Below the pieces are notes generated by a model, which saw nothing but the letters and a program-made list of their open reading frames with translations, searched no databases and had not been told where the DNA came from. Position numbers and translations under genes: made by a program. A stretch of 64,000 nucleotides of DNA from Ammonifex degensii KC4 (GTDB lineage: Bacteria; Bacillota; Desulfotomaculia; Desulfotomaculales; Ammonificaceae): positions 186,001-250,000 of the forward strand of contig NC_013385.1 in assembly GCF_000024605.1 (NCBI RefSeq), in the 5' to 3' direction. Below, piece after piece: positions 16,289 to 24,905 of this stretch (within the stretch, counting starts at the first letter, position 1; the number at the start of each line of letters is the position of its first letter).

Positions 16289-17098
16289 ATGGGCCTGGTC
16301 GACTATCACGTGCACACCGCGCGCTGTGGGCATGCCGTGGGCAAGGTGGGTGAGTACCTGCGGCAGGCGGAGAGGATGGGGCTTAAAGAGCTGGGCTTTG
16401 CCGATCATTTGCCCCTTTATTTCCTCCCACCGGAAAAAAGGGACCCGGGGCTGGCCATGCCGCAGACCCAGCTCGGCGAGTACGTGGCGGAGATCACAGG
16501 GCTTAAGGGGAAGTCGACGGTAGAAGTAAAGCTGGGCATCGAGGCCGACTACGTCCCCGGTCGGGAAGAGGAGCTTAGAAGGCTTCTTTCTGCCTATCCT
16601 TTCGATTACGTGCTGGGCTCGATACATTTCCTTGACGGCTGGGGTTTTGATAATCCGGCGGAGATCGAGGGGTACCGAGGCAAGGACCTTGACCTTTTAT
16701 ACGAGCGGTACTTTTCTTTAGTGCAAAGGCTGGCCAGCAGCCGGCTTTTCGATATCGTGGCTCATCCTGACCTCATAAAGAAGTTCGGTTTCTTACCCAG
16801 CCGCAACCTGAAGCTCCTTTATGAAGAAACAGTGAAGGCCATAGCCGCGGCCGACCTGGCAGTGGAGGTGAACACGGCGGGGCTGCGCCACCCGGTAAAA
16901 GAGATCTACCCGGCGGTGGAGTTCCTTTCCCTCTGCCGGCGCTACCGGGTGCCGGTGACTTTGGGCTCGGACGCTCACCGGCCCGAGGACGTGGGGCGCG
17001 ACTTCGACCGGGCGCTAGATCTCCTGCGGGGGGTGGGCTATTATGAGGTGGCAATCTTCACCTCCCGGAAACGGCACTCTTACCGGGTGCTTATTTAA
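16289..17098 (+). CDS. PHP-domain histidinol-phosphatase family protein
   Basis: Protein of 269 residues of the HisJ/HisK PHP family, which dephosphorylates histidinol phosphate in histidine synthesis using three metals. Metal motifs are DYHVHTARCGHA (HxH), GFADHLP (His), GIEADYV (Glu), GSIHFLDGW (His), IVAHPDL (His) and LGSDAHRPEDVG (DxH). ATG 16289 comes directly after the MetE-like stop, so the two are co-translated. No other his gene is in view, so another phosphomonoester substrate is possible. Confidence 0.85.
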   Translation: MGLVDYHVHTARCGHAVGKVGEYLRQAERMGLKELGFADHLPLYFLPPEKRDPGLAMPQTQLGEYVAEITGLKGKSTVEVKLGIEADYVPGREEELRRLLSAYPFDYVLGSIHFLDGWGFDNPAEIEGYRGKDLDLLYERYFSLVQRLASSRLFDIVAHPDLIKKFGFLPSRNLKLLYEETVKAIAAADLAVEVNTAGLRHPVKEIYPAVEFLSLCRRYRVPVTLGSDAHRPEDVGRDFDRALDLLRGVGYYEVAIFTSRKRHSYRVLI

Positions 17099-17198
17099 AT
17101 TTTCCCTGAGGGCTAGCGGTTGGGGGGAGAGGAAGGTATAATTATCAGCGTTATAGGGGTATTCATTTCACAAACGTCGAAGGGGAGTGTGGGAAGAA

Positions 17199-17666
17199 GT
17201 GGCACCGGGCTTGCCTACGCCCAAAAAGTACTTCGTGACCGCCGGAGCCGCCGAAGGATCGACGCCGCTAAACGCTTTCGATAACGCGCTGCTGGCGGCC
17301 CGCATCGGTAACGTGAACCTCATCCGGGTTTCCAGCATCCTTCCGCCGGGAACCGAGTACGATCCCGATCTGGAACTTCCTCCGGGGGCGCTGGTTCCCA
17401 CGGCTTATGGCTACATCATCTCCACCACCCCGGGGGAGATAATCTCCGCCGCCTGCGGGGTAGGGATTTCGCGGGAAAGCTTCGGGGTGATCATGGAGTT
17501 TTCCGGCAAGTGCACCGCCCAGGAGGCCAGGGCCCAGATCGAGAGCATGATAAGGGAAGCATTTGCCCGCCGGGGCATGGAACTGGTGGACATGAAGATA
17601 GAAGCGGTGGAGCACGAGGTCAAGCGCATCGCTTGCGCCTTGGCGGCCGTGCCGCTCTGGTACTAG
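17199..17666 (+). CDS. pdaD: Pyruvoyl-dependent arginine decarboxylase proenzyme
   Basis: Converts arginine to agmatine, the first step of this polyamine route. The chain of 155 residues is a proenzyme that cleaves itself inside NLIRVSSILPPG, between S45 and S46 by analogy with the Methanocaldococcus enzyme, leaving a pyruvoyl cofactor on the alpha chain. Other family features are FVTAGAAEG at the N-terminus and GYIISTTPGEIISAACGVG. The length fits the archaeal-type family. GTG 17199 gives the usual start; the GTG at 17187 lies inside the SD. A TATAAT at 17137-17142 upstream may be its -10 box, but I see no good -35. speE follows after 20 bp. Confidence 0.93.
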   Translation: MAPGLPTPKKYFVTAGAAEGSTPLNAFDNALLAARIGNVNLIRVSSILPPGTEYDPDLELPPGALVPTAYGYIISTTPGEIISAACGVGISRESFGVIMEFSGKCTAQEARAQIESMIREAFARRGMELVDMKIEAVEHEVKRIACALAAVPLWY

Positions 17667-17686
17667 TTAGGGAGGGGAGAAGCAGC

Positions 17687-18520
17687 GTGGAGCTCTGGTA
17701 CACCGAGAACCAGAACGACGACCTGCGCTTCAGCTGCCGGGTGACCAGGACCCTGCACGTGGAGAAGACTCCCTTTCAGCACTTAGCCGTGTTAGAAACC
17801 CCTTGCTTTGGTCGGGTACTGGTGCTGGACGGTATCGTGCAGACTACGGTGTGGGATGAATTCATGTACCACGAAATGATCGCCCACGTCCCCCTCAACA
17901 CCCATCCCCGGCCGGAGAAGGTGTTAATCATCGGGGGAGGGGACGGCGGCACAGCCCGCGAGGTGGTACGGCACCCGAAAGTTAAAAGCGCGGTGATGGT
18001 GGAGATCGACGAACGGGTGATCGCAGTTTCCCGGCAGTACCTGCCAGAGCTCAGCCAGGGGCTGGACGATCCCAAGCTGGAGTTGCGGATCGAGGACGGC
18101 ATCGAGTACGTGACCAAGCACCCGGGAGAGTACGACGTGATCCTCATCGACTCTCCCGATCCCATTGGTCCGGCCAAGGGGCTCTTCGGGCGCCAGTTCT
18201 ACGAGGGGGTGGCGGCGGCGCTGAAGGAAGACGGGCTTTTCGTAGCCCAGACCGAGTCCCCCCTCTTCAACGCTGATCTCATAGCCGAGATTTACCGAAA
18301 CTTAAGGGAAATCTTCCCCATAGTGCGGCTTTACCTTACCTACGTGCCCACTTATCCGGGAGGGATGTGGAGCTTCACCTTGGCCTCCAAGAAGTACGAC
18401 CCGCTGGAGGTGAAGCCAGAGGACATCCCGCCTCTCTCTTACCGTTACTACAACGCCGAGATCCACCGTGCTGCCTTTGCCCTTCCGCAATTCCTGCAAG
18501 AGATTTTGCGCCGGGCGTAA
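17687..18520 (+). CDS. speE: Spermidine synthase (aminopropyltransferase)
   Basis: Transfers an aminopropyl group from decarboxylated S-adenosylmethionine to an amine. Of 277 residues, the N-terminal beta domain (1-60) begins with LWYTEN and is followed by a Rossmann methyltransferase-like fold. Motifs are YHEMIAHVP, IIGGGDGGTAREVVRH (nucleotide binding), MVEIDERVI, IEDGIEYV, and the catalytic DSPDPIGPAKGLF. Putrescine is the usual acceptor; in some thermophiles agmatine is used instead. GTG 17687 follows GGGAGGGGAG. It lies between pdaD and speB in one operon. No speD (decarboxylase of AdoMet) is in this window. Confidence 0.93.
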   Translation: MELWYTENQNDDLRFSCRVTRTLHVEKTPFQHLAVLETPCFGRVLVLDGIVQTTVWDEFMYHEMIAHVPLNTHPRPEKVLIIGGGDGGTAREVVRHPKVKSAVMVEIDERVIAVSRQYLPELSQGLDDPKLELRIEDGIEYVTKHPGEYDVILIDSPDPIGPAKGLFGRQFYEGVAAALKEDGLFVAQTESPLFNADLIAEIYRNLREIFPIVRLYLTYVPTYPGGMWSFTLASKKYDPLEVKPEDIPPLSYRYYNAEIHRAAFALPQFLQEILRRA

Positions 18521-18523
18521 AAG

Positions 18524-19396
18524 ATGGAAGTAAGAAGCCATACCTTTCTGGGGGCCGGAGAAGACTACGAAGGGGCAAAGGTGGTGCTGGTGGGGGCGGG
18601 GCTGGACGTGACCGTGTGCTTCCGGCCGGGGACGCGGGAGGGTCCCTGCGCCATCCGCCATCTGTCCCAATGCCTGGAAGAATATAGCCTGGATCTGGAA
18701 GGGGATTTGCGCGAAATCCCTTTCTGCGATCTGGGAGACATAGAGCTGCCGCTGGGACACGTAGAAAGCGCCTTGGAGGCGATCGAAGGAGTCGTTTCCC
18801 GGTTGGTAGGAGAAGGCAAGCTCCCCGTGCTTTTAGGAGGAGAGCACCTGGTGTCCCTGCCGGCCATTAAGGCCGTCCACCGCTACTATCCGGACCTGGT
18901 GGTTTTGCACCTGGACGCCCACGCCGACTTACGCGACGAATACCTGGGGACGCCCCTTTCCCACGCCACGGTGATGCGGCGGGTGGCCGAAATTCTGGGG
19001 CCGGGGCGCGTTTACCAACTGGGGATACGCTCGGCCGACCGGGAGGAGCTCGACTTCGCCCGGGAGTGGACGCGCCTCTACCGACACGAGGTCTTTCACC
19101 CCTTCCAAACGGTGCGGCCGGAACTGGAAGGCAAGCCGGTCTACCTCACCCTGGACATCGACGTGGTGGACCCGGCTTTCGCTCCCGGCGTGGGGACGCC
19201 GGAGCCCAACGGGATCACCCCGGCTGAGCTTTTAAAGACCATCCACACCTTGGAAGGTTTGCAGCTAGTGGGGGTCGATGTGGTGGAGGTCAATCCGGCC
19301 TTCGACCGAGCGGGTCTGGCTCCTTTACTCGCAGCCAAGGTCATAAGGGAGCTCCTCATAATCTGGGCGCGGGCGGAAGGCAGTCCTGGTGTTTAA
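18524..19396 (+). CDS. speB: Agmatinase / ureohydrolase family protein
   Basis: Binuclear manganese enzyme of 290 residues that releases urea from agmatine to give putrescine. Metal motifs are complete: LLGGEHLVS (His), HLDAHADLRDEY (three ligands), and LTLDIDVVDPAFAPG (two Asp). It starts 3 bp after the speE stop, the third gene of pdaD-speE-speB. With speE placed before it, the enzyme may act on N1-aminopropylagmatine instead of agmatine, as in Thermus and Thermococcus; sequence alone does not decide this. No terminator is visible before the 6S promoter. Confidence 0.92.
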   Translation: MEVRSHTFLGAGEDYEGAKVVLVGAGLDVTVCFRPGTREGPCAIRHLSQCLEEYSLDLEGDLREIPFCDLGDIELPLGHVESALEAIEGVVSRLVGEGKLPVLLGGEHLVSLPAIKAVHRYYPDLVVLHLDAHADLRDEYLGTPLSHATVMRRVAEILGPGRVYQLGIRSADREELDFAREWTRLYRHEVFHPFQTVRPELEGKPVYLTLDIDVVDPAFAPGVGTPEPNGITPAELLKTIHTLEGLQLVGVDVVEVNPAFDRAGLAPLLAAKVIRELLIIWARAEGSPGV

Positions 19397-19406
19397 TTCC
19401 GGGATC

Positions 19407-19435
19407 TTGCGCCTCCCCGCACATTGTGATAACAT
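19407..19435 (+). promoter_or_regulatory. Sigma-A promoter of the 6S RNA gene
   Basis: TTGCGC at 19407-19412, 17-bp spacer, TAACAT at 19430-19435. The predicted transcript start is about 19442, just before the closing stem of the RNA. Confidence 0.65.
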
Positions 19436-19441
19436 AACGGT

Positions 19442-19630
19442 AGAGAGAAGCCCTGCGGTGAGCGTGGACCTCTTGAAGTCCTGAGCCAACACCAAAAGAA
19501 AGGGAGCCCGGACTCTGGTTGCGGCTCGCACGCCTCCGCGTGAGGTAGCGAAAAGTGGCCAGGAGGGCACCCACCTGTCGGGGGACGGGTTCACGGAGAC
19601 TTTGAGGGTTCACGGCACGCGCGGGGTTTT
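19442..19630 (+). ncRNA. ssrS: 6S RNA
   Basis: 6S RNA binds the housekeeping RNA polymerase and mimics an open promoter. A long closing stem joins CCCTGCGGTGAGCGTGGACC (from 19451) to the 3' segment GGGTTCACGGCACGCGCGGGG (ending 19626), with a few bulges. Inside are AGTCCTGAGCCAACAC and GGTTGCGGCTCGCACGCC, which line up with the conserved CCUGAGCC and GGUUGGUGAGC strands of E. coli 6S. Length of about 185 nt fits the family. The stem is followed by TTTT, so it can act as its own terminator. mnmA begins about 40 bp downstream. The call rests on recall of family features, not a covariance search. Confidence 0.72.
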
Positions 19631-19671
19631 CTCTTGCGCGCAGAAGCGAAACAGGAGGTTTGCAAGCGCCG

Positions 19672-20706
19672 TTGACCCGCGTGGCGGTAGCCCTTTCCGG
19701 CGGCGTGGACAGCGCTACGGCCGCCTTCCTTCTCCTGCAGGCCGGCTACGAAGTCTTCGGGGTGACCATGCTGGTGACCGGGGAGGAGGGAGAAAAGGCG
19801 GCAGAGGTGGCGGCAAAGCTCAAGATACCCCATTTCGTTTTTGACCTGCGGCAGGAGTTTGCCCAGGAAGTTATAAAACCCTTCGTCGAGGCCTACCTTG
19901 CTGGCCTTACCCCCAACCCCTGCGTCTGGTGTAACCGCAAACTCAAGTTTGGTCTCCTGCTGGAGAAGGCACTGAAACTCGGCGCGGACTTTTTGGCCAC
20001 CGGCCACTACGCCCGCGTGTGGTTTGATCCTGCCCGCGAGCGCTACCTCCTGGCCAGAGGGAAGGACAGGCGCAAGGATCAGAGTTACTTCCTTTACTCC
20101 CTCAACCAGCAGCAGCTGGCCCGCGTGCTTTTCCCCTTGGGGGGGCGCACTAAGGCGGAAAATCTGCTTTTGGTAAAGAAGCTGGGCCTTCCCTTGCGGG
20201 AAGAAAGCCAGGACGTTTGTTTCCTTAAAGGCGGCGATTACCGGGAACTCATAAAGGCTATGGCCCAAGAAAAGGTAAAGCCCGGCCCCATCTTGGACCC
20301 ACAGGGGAAAAAGATAGGCACCCACCGGGGCTTGGCCTTTTATACCATAGGGCAGAGGCGGGGGCTGGGGCACGCTTGGGGAAAGCCCTACTACGTCCTG
20401 GCCCTTGACCCCCGCCGCAACGCCCTCATCGTGGGACCGGAAGAAATGCTTTACCGCCCTTCCTGCCGGGTCGAAGGGATTAATTTCATCCTTTTCGAGC
20501 GCCCTCCTGGTCCTTTCACGGCTGCTGTGCAGGTGAGGTACACTTCCCCCGCCGTCCCAGCCACCCTTTTTCCCGAAGGGGAAGCAGTGCGGGTGGAGTT
20601 TGCCTCTCCCCAGCGCGCCGTGACCCCGGGGCAGGCGGCGGTCTTTTACCAGGAGGACCTAGTAGTAGGTGGCGGTACTATTGCTCCTTACGGAAGCGAC
20701 GGGTGA
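19672..20706 (+). CDS. mnmA: tRNA-specific 2-thiouridylase MnmA
   Basis: Puts sulfur on U34 of Lys, Glu and Gln tRNAs. Of 344 residues, the N-terminal PP-loop domain has VALSGGVDSATAA (ATP site); the two catalytic cysteines are C84 in NPCVWCN and C183 in QDVCFL. A central domain follows (FYTIGQRRGLG) and then a C-terminal beta-barrel. TTG 19672 gives MTRVAVALSGG, the usual start; AGGAGG at 19653-19658 is 13 nt away, a little long, while TTG 19660 is only 1 nt from it. The last 29 bp overlap the convergent bpsA gene. Confidence 0.92.
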   Translation: MTRVAVALSGGVDSATAAFLLLQAGYEVFGVTMLVTGEEGEKAAEVAAKLKIPHFVFDLRQEFAQEVIKPFVEAYLAGLTPNPCVWCNRKLKFGLLLEKALKLGADFLATGHYARVWFDPARERYLLARGKDRRKDQSYFLYSLNQQQLARVLFPLGGRTKAENLLLVKKLGLPLREESQDVCFLKGGDYRELIKAMAQEKVKPGPILDPQGKKIGTHRGLAFYTIGQRRGLGHAWGKPYYVLALDPRRNALIVGPEEMLYRPSCRVEGINFILFERPPGPFTAAVQVRYTSPAVPATLFPEGEAVRVEFASPQRAVTPGQAAVFYQEDLVVGGGTIAPYGSDG

Positions 20707-21754
20707 AGATGAGCGCTTCCTGGTCTTCGTAAAGCGGTGCTCCCTTCATTTCCTCTTCGTGCCGGAAGAAGTTATCGTCCACCGTCTCTATCCGGAACAT
20801 GGCCGAGCGGTACCAGTTGTAGCGCGGCCAGGTTTGCACGAAGGAGAGGTCATTGCGCACGCTCTCCAGGAGGTAATCCCAGTTGACGTACTCGTTGAAG
20901 TCGTGAATGATGTCAGTTATCACCACGTTGAACTGGCCGGTGAGTTGGGCCTGGAAGGCGCGCCACTTGGTCAAAGAGGACTCAGCACGGGTAAGTCCGA
21001 AGTAACCGGCGCACCCGGCCCCTTTGAGCCCCGACAGGCCCCTGCCGATGAAGATGGCCAGGGCTTCTAAGGTTTCGGGCGGGTCGGTGAGGAAGGTGTC
21101 GAACTGGCGCCTGAGTTCTGCGGGCAAGGGGTGTACGAGGTCGAAGATGTGGGCTTCCACGGGCAGGTTTTCTTTCTCGGCTACCTGCCGGATGAAGTTG
21201 ACCAGGCGCTCGTCCACCTCCAGGACCACCACCCGCCGGGGGAGACCGGAAAGACCAGCGGCCAGGCTCACCAGGTCGTCATCTCCCAGCACCAGAAGGT
21301 CCTTGCCCTGGATGTCGCCGCGGTCGGCCATTAAGGCTATGCGGGCTACGGTGGTCTCCTCGGTCACGAACCCTTGGTCGTAGTCGATGATGGGGAGCGG
21401 CCTCTCCGCCACCACCTCTTTGAAGCGGTTGAGTAGATCCTGCCACCGCTCGATGCTTATACCACGCCGGTTGCAGGCTTTACACCCCGACTCGATGGGC
21501 GGCTTTATTCCCTGTTCGTCTACCAGCTTGCGGCCGGCCGGGGTGAGCTCCAAGTGCTGGTTTTCCACCTTGACCCAGCCGCGCTCGGCAAAAAACTTGA
21601 GGCTTTCCGCCACCACGTTGAAGGGACGGCCAGAAAGGTGGGTTATGTGCCAGAATTCTTTGGCACAAGCCAAAGCGCCCAGAACCTTCTTCAGGTCAGC
21701 GCTCGTAATAGGGATTCCCGTCCTTTTGGTAAGCTCAGCAGCGTAAGCTTCCAT
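20678..21754 (-). CDS. bpsA: Branched-chain polyamine synthase (N4-bis(aminopropyl)spermidine synthase)
   Basis: Adds two aminopropyl groups to the central nitrogen of spermidine, making quaternary branched polyamines that protect nucleic acids at high temperature. Of 358 residues, the N-terminal half has a winged-helix-like segment and CKAC (C91, C94); the Rossmann half has GDDD at 157-160 and DPPE at 224-227, the catalytic motifs of the Thermococcus enzyme. The C-terminus has a conserved DFNEYVNWDYLLESVR-like block. ATG 21754 has AAAGGGAGGGG. It lies close to pdaD-speE-speB but is convergent to mnmA and has its own promoter, divergent from rnr. Confidence 0.92.
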   Translation of the reverse strand: MEAYAAELTKRTGIPITSADLKKVLGALACAKEFWHITHLSGRPFNVVAESLKFFAERGWVKVENQHLELTPAGRKLVDEQGIKPPIESGCKACNRRGISIERWQDLLNRFKEVVAERPLPIIDYDQGFVTEETTVARIALMADRGDIQGKDLLVLGDDDLVSLAAGLSGLPRRVVVLEVDERLVNFIRQVAEKENLPVEAHIFDLVHPLPAELRRQFDTFLTDPPETLEALAIFIGRGLSGLKGAGCAGYFGLTRAESSLTKWRAFQAQLTGQFNVVITDIIHDFNEYVNWDYLLESVRNDLSFVQTWPRYNWYRSAMFRIETVDDNFFRHEEEMKGAPLYEDQEALIFTRRFRKEQ

Positions 21755-21800
21755 AATCCCCTCCCTTTAGCCCGGAAGTTTTTTGGCGAACCAAACAAGA

Positions 21801-21829
21801 ATACTACATGCTTTGTCCCTGAAAAGCAA
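21801..21829 (-). promoter_or_regulatory. Probable sigma-A promoter of bpsA
   Basis: Read on the minus strand: TTGCTT (21829-21824), 17-bp spacer, TAGTAT (21806-21801), about 47 nt before the bpsA start. Its -35 box touches the -35 box of the rnr promoter on the other strand. Confidence 0.6.
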
Positions 21830-21847
21830 GTGGTCGCGTGGTATAAT
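21819..21847 (+). promoter_or_regulatory. Probable sigma-A promoter of rnr
   Basis: CTGAAA at 21819-21824, 17-bp spacer, perfect TATAAT at 21842-21847. The expected transcription start, 6-8 nt after the -10 box, falls on the rnr start codon at 21854, so the mRNA may be leaderless. Confidence 0.65.
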
Positions 21848-21853
21848 AAAGGT

Positions 21854-24001
21854 ATGGTTACCAAGAAGGAAATTCTGGAATTCATGAAAGCCGGGGCCTA
21901 CCGCCCGCTGACCCTTAACGAGTTGGCGCGGATCTTTCTTCCCGACGGTAAGGGTCTGGGAGCCTTTAAGCGGCTTTTGCGGGAGATGGAAGAAGAGGGG
22001 CTTATATACCAGACGCGGGCGGCGCGCTACGGCCTGCCGGAGCAGTTCAACCTGGTGGTGGGGCGCCTAGAGTGCCACCCTCGGGGTTACGCCTTTTTAG
22101 TGCCCGACCGCGAGGGGGAGCCCGACGTCTTCATCCCTCCCGGCTGCCTGGGAGGGGCTATGCATCAGGACCGGGTGGCGGTAAGGCTCTTCCCCGGCAG
22201 TCACGGGCGTACCCGGGAGGGGGAAGTGGTGCGGGTGCTGCGGCGTGCCCACCGGCAGCTGGTGGGCACGCTTTACAAGAAGCGTCGTTCGGTCTTTGTG
22301 GTTCCCGACGATCCCCGGCTCACCCACCAGGTGGTAATTCCTAAGGGCAAGCTCAACGGGGCGCGCAACGGGGAAAAGGTGGTGGTGGAACTCACCACCT
22401 ATCCTGGTCCCTACACTCCGGCCGAAGGCCGGGTGGTGGAGGTCCTGGGGCCGGAGGACGCCCCCGGCATGGATATGCTGGTCCTCTGCCGGCGCTATGG
22501 GTTGCCGGACGGCTTCCCGCCGGAAGTGGAGGAAGAGGCGGAAAACATCCCCTTGACCATAAGGCCGGAGGAACTGGCGGGAAGAAGGGACTTGCGGGAG
22601 TGGCTGATCGTAACCATCGACGGGGAGGACGCTAAAGACCTGGACGACGCGGTGAGCCTGGAGCTCCTGCACGATGGGACCTACCGCCTGGGCGTGCACA
22701 TAGCCGACGTGAGCTACTACGTGCGGGAGGGGAGCGCGCTCGACCGGGAAGCCTTCCAGCGGGGTACCAGTATTTATCTGCCCGACCGGGTCATACCCAT
22801 GCTCCCTCCCCGGCTCTCCAACGGGATATGCAGCCTCAACCCAGAGGAAGATCGGCTCACCTTGTCGGTGCTCATGCGCGTTGACTCCAAGGGGGAGGTT
22901 CTGGAGTACGAGCTCTTCCCCTCGGTTATCCGTTCTAAAGCGCGGCTCACCTACCGGGCGGTCAACGACTACCTAGCGGGAAGGGGCGGGGTTCCTGCTC
23001 CCCTACCGGGCCTGGGCCGCATGCTGGAGCTCATGCAGGAACTCTGCCTTTGCCTCAGGCGCCGGCGTTTGAAGCAGGGGGCGATAGACTTCAACCTGCC
23101 GGAGACCAAGGTGGTCCTGGACGAGGAAGGGCGCACCGTAGACGTTTACCCGGCAGAGCGGGGCATCGGGGAGCAGATTATAGAGGAATTCATGCTCCTG
23201 GCCAACGAGACGGTGGCACGGCACGCGGCCAAGCTCCAGCTCCCCTTTATCTACCGGATCCATCCGCAGCCCGACCCGGAGAAGGTAGCCAGCTTAGAGG
23301 AGCTTTTGGCCAGCCTGGGTTACCAAAACACGCGGCTGGGCACTCTGGAGCCGGCGCGTTTCCAGGAGGTGCTGGAGGCCGTGGCCGGCAAGCCGGAGGA
23401 GCGGCTGGTGAACGCGGTGATGCTCCGCTCGCTCAAGCAGGCGCGCTACGCGGCCGAGAGGAGCGAGCACTTCGGCCTGGCCTCCGAGTACTACACGCAC
23501 TTCACTTCCCCCATCCGCCGCTACCCCGACCTTTTCATCCACCGCGTCCTGCGGGAGACGGTGCTCAAAGGAGCTGGCCTTTCTCCCAGGCGGCGGGCCC
23601 GGCTGGAGAAGCTGGCGCAGGAGGCGGCGGCGCAGTCTTCCGAAAGGGAGCGCCTGGCCATGGAAGTGGAGCGGGAAGCGGTGGACATAAAGAAGGTGGC
23701 CTTTATGGTGGATAAGGTAGGCCGGGAGTATGCGGGCTTCATAAGCGGGGTCACCAACTGGGGCCTTTATGTCATGCTGGAGAACACGGTGGAAGGTCTG
23801 GTACACGTACGCCACCTCACCGACGACTTCTACTTCTACGACGAGAAAAACTACGCTCTGGTGGGGCGGCACACCGGGAAGCGCTGGCGGCTGGGCGATC
23901 CGGTGCGGGTGCGGGTACTGCGGGCTTCGGTACCCGAGAAGCTGGTGGAGTTCAGCCTCTTGACAGAGGCCGAGGCCCCCGATAAACTTTCATGTGTATG
24001 A
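21854..24001 (+). CDS. rnr: Ribonuclease R
   Basis: 3'-to-5' exoribonuclease of 715 residues that degrades structured RNA. Order: N-terminal winged helix (about 1-75), cold-shock domains (80-220), RNB catalytic domain (235-565; [16 protein letters not shown] carries the Asp cluster that binds Mg) and C-terminal S1 domain (about 625-700, [17 protein letters not shown]). ATG 21854 gives [18 protein letters not shown], the usual family start. No SD precedes it, and the -10 box ends 6 bp upstream. In many Firmicutes rnr sits near smpB and secG; here it is followed by rplM after 19 bp. Confidence 0.93.
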   Translation: MVTKKEILEFMKAGAYRPLTLNELARIFLPDGKGLGAFKRLLREMEEEGLIYQTRAARYGLPEQFNLVVGRLECHPRGYAFLVPDREGEPDVFIPPGCLGGAMHQDRVAVRLFPGSHGRTREGEVVRVLRRAHRQLVGTLYKKRRSVFVVPDDPRLTHQVVIPKGKLNGARNGEKVVVELTTYPGPYTPAEGRVVEVLGPEDAPGMDMLVLCRRYGLPDGFPPEVEEEAENIPLTIRPEELAGRRDLREWLIVTIDGEDAKDLDDAVSLELLHDGTYRLGVHIADVSYYVREGSALDREAFQRGTSIYLPDRVIPMLPPRLSNGICSLNPEEDRLTLSVLMRVDSKGEVLEYELFPSVIRSKARLTYRAVNDYLAGRGGVPAPLPGLGRMLELMQELCLCLRRRRLKQGAIDFNLPETKVVLDEEGRTVDVYPAERGIGEQIIEEFMLLANETVARHAAKLQLPFIYRIHPQPDPEKVASLEELLASLGYQNTRLGTLEPARFQEVLEAVAGKPEERLVNAVMLRSLKQARYAAERSEHFGLASEYYTHFTSPIRRYPDLFIHRVLRETVLKGAGLSPRRRARLEKLAQEAAAQSSERERLAMEVEREAVDIKKVAFMVDKVGREYAGFISGVTNWGLYVMLENTVEGLVHVRHLTDDFYFYDEKNYALVGRHTGKRWRLGDPVRVRVLRASVPEKLVEFSLLTEAEAPDKLSCV

Positions 24002-24020
24002 TTTCCGGGAGGTAAGGAAA

Positions 24021-24449
24021 ATGCGGACTTATATGGCCAAGCCGAACGAGGTAGAAAGGCGCTGGTACGTCATCGACGCCACCGGCAAGCCTTTGGGCCG
24101 TCTAGCCAGCATGGTGGCGCGTATCCTGCGGGGCAAGCACAAGCCCATTTTCACCCCGCATGTGGACACAGGAGATCATGTTATCGTGATCAACGCCGAG
24201 AAAGTGGTGCTCACGGGGAGGAAGCTGGAGAAGAAGCTTTACATCCGGCACTCCGGCTACCCCGGCGGCCTTAAGGTGATGAATTACGCGAAGCTCATGC
24301 AGACCCGGCCGGAGCGGGCCGTGGAGAAGGCGGTCAAGGGGATGCTTCCCAAGAACCGGCTGGGAGCGCGCATGCTGCGCCGGCTACGGGTCTACCGGGG
24401 ACCGGAGCATCCGCACCAGGCGCAGAAGCCGGAAAAGCTGGAGTTTTAA
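24021..24449 (+). CDS. rplM: 50S ribosomal protein L13
   Basis: Protein of 142 residues, the standard L13 length. Landmarks are [41 protein letters not shown], the [22 protein letters not shown] block, and [18 protein letters not shown] near the C-terminus. ATG 24021 follows GGGAGGTAAGGAAA; the longer frame from 23994 is rejected because it overlaps the rnr end without an SD. rpsI follows after 22 bp. Confidence 0.97.
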   Translation: MRTYMAKPNEVERRWYVIDATGKPLGRLASMVARILRGKHKPIFTPHVDTGDHVIVINAEKVVLTGRKLEKKLYIRHSGYPGGLKVMNYAKLMQTRPERAVEKAVKGMLPKNRLGARMLRRLRVYRGPEHPHQAQKPEKLEF

Positions 24450-24471
24450 AAGCGGGGAGGTGAAGGGGACC

Positions 24472-24867
24472 GTGGCAGTGGTGCACTTTTACGGCACGGG
24501 AAGGCGTAAGGAGTCGGTGGCCCGGGTCTTTCTCACTCCCGGCGAGGGTCGCATCGTGGTCAATAACAAGCCCATAGAGGAGTACTTCGGCGGGCGGAAA
24601 ACCCTGACCATACTGGCCAAGCAGCCGCTGGAGTTGACTAACACCCTCGGCCAGTTCGACATCAAGGCTACCGTCAGCGGTGGCGGCATATCGGGCCAGG
24701 CGGGTGCTCTGCGCCTAGGCATAGCGCGGGCGCTGGTGCAGGCCGATCCCAATTTGCGCCCAGTGCTACGCAAGGCGGGCATGCTCACCCGCGATCCGCG
24801 CATGAAGGAGCGGCGCAAGTACGGGCTTAAGAAAGCGCGGCGGGCACCGCAGTACTCCAAGCGTTAA
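24472..24867 (+). CDS. rpsI: 30S ribosomal protein S9
   Basis: Protein of 131 residues. It starts [19 protein letters not shown], and ends with the conserved basic tail [12 protein letters not shown], whose last residues reach the ribosomal P site. GTG 24472 was chosen from GGGGAGGTG about 10 nt upstream; GTG 24460 lies within that SD. rplM-rpsI is a conserved ribosomal pair and cwlD after it is the usual Firmicutes order. Confidence 0.97.
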   Translation: MAVVHFYGTGRRKESVARVFLTPGEGRIVVNNKPIEEYFGGRKTLTILAKQPLELTNTLGQFDIKATVSGGGISGQAGALRLGIARALVQADPNLRPVLRKAGMLTRDPRMKERRKYGLKKARRAPQYSKR

Positions 24868-24905
24868 TTCCTCATATTCCCCACCCCGAAGGCGTAGGTA
24901 TCATC

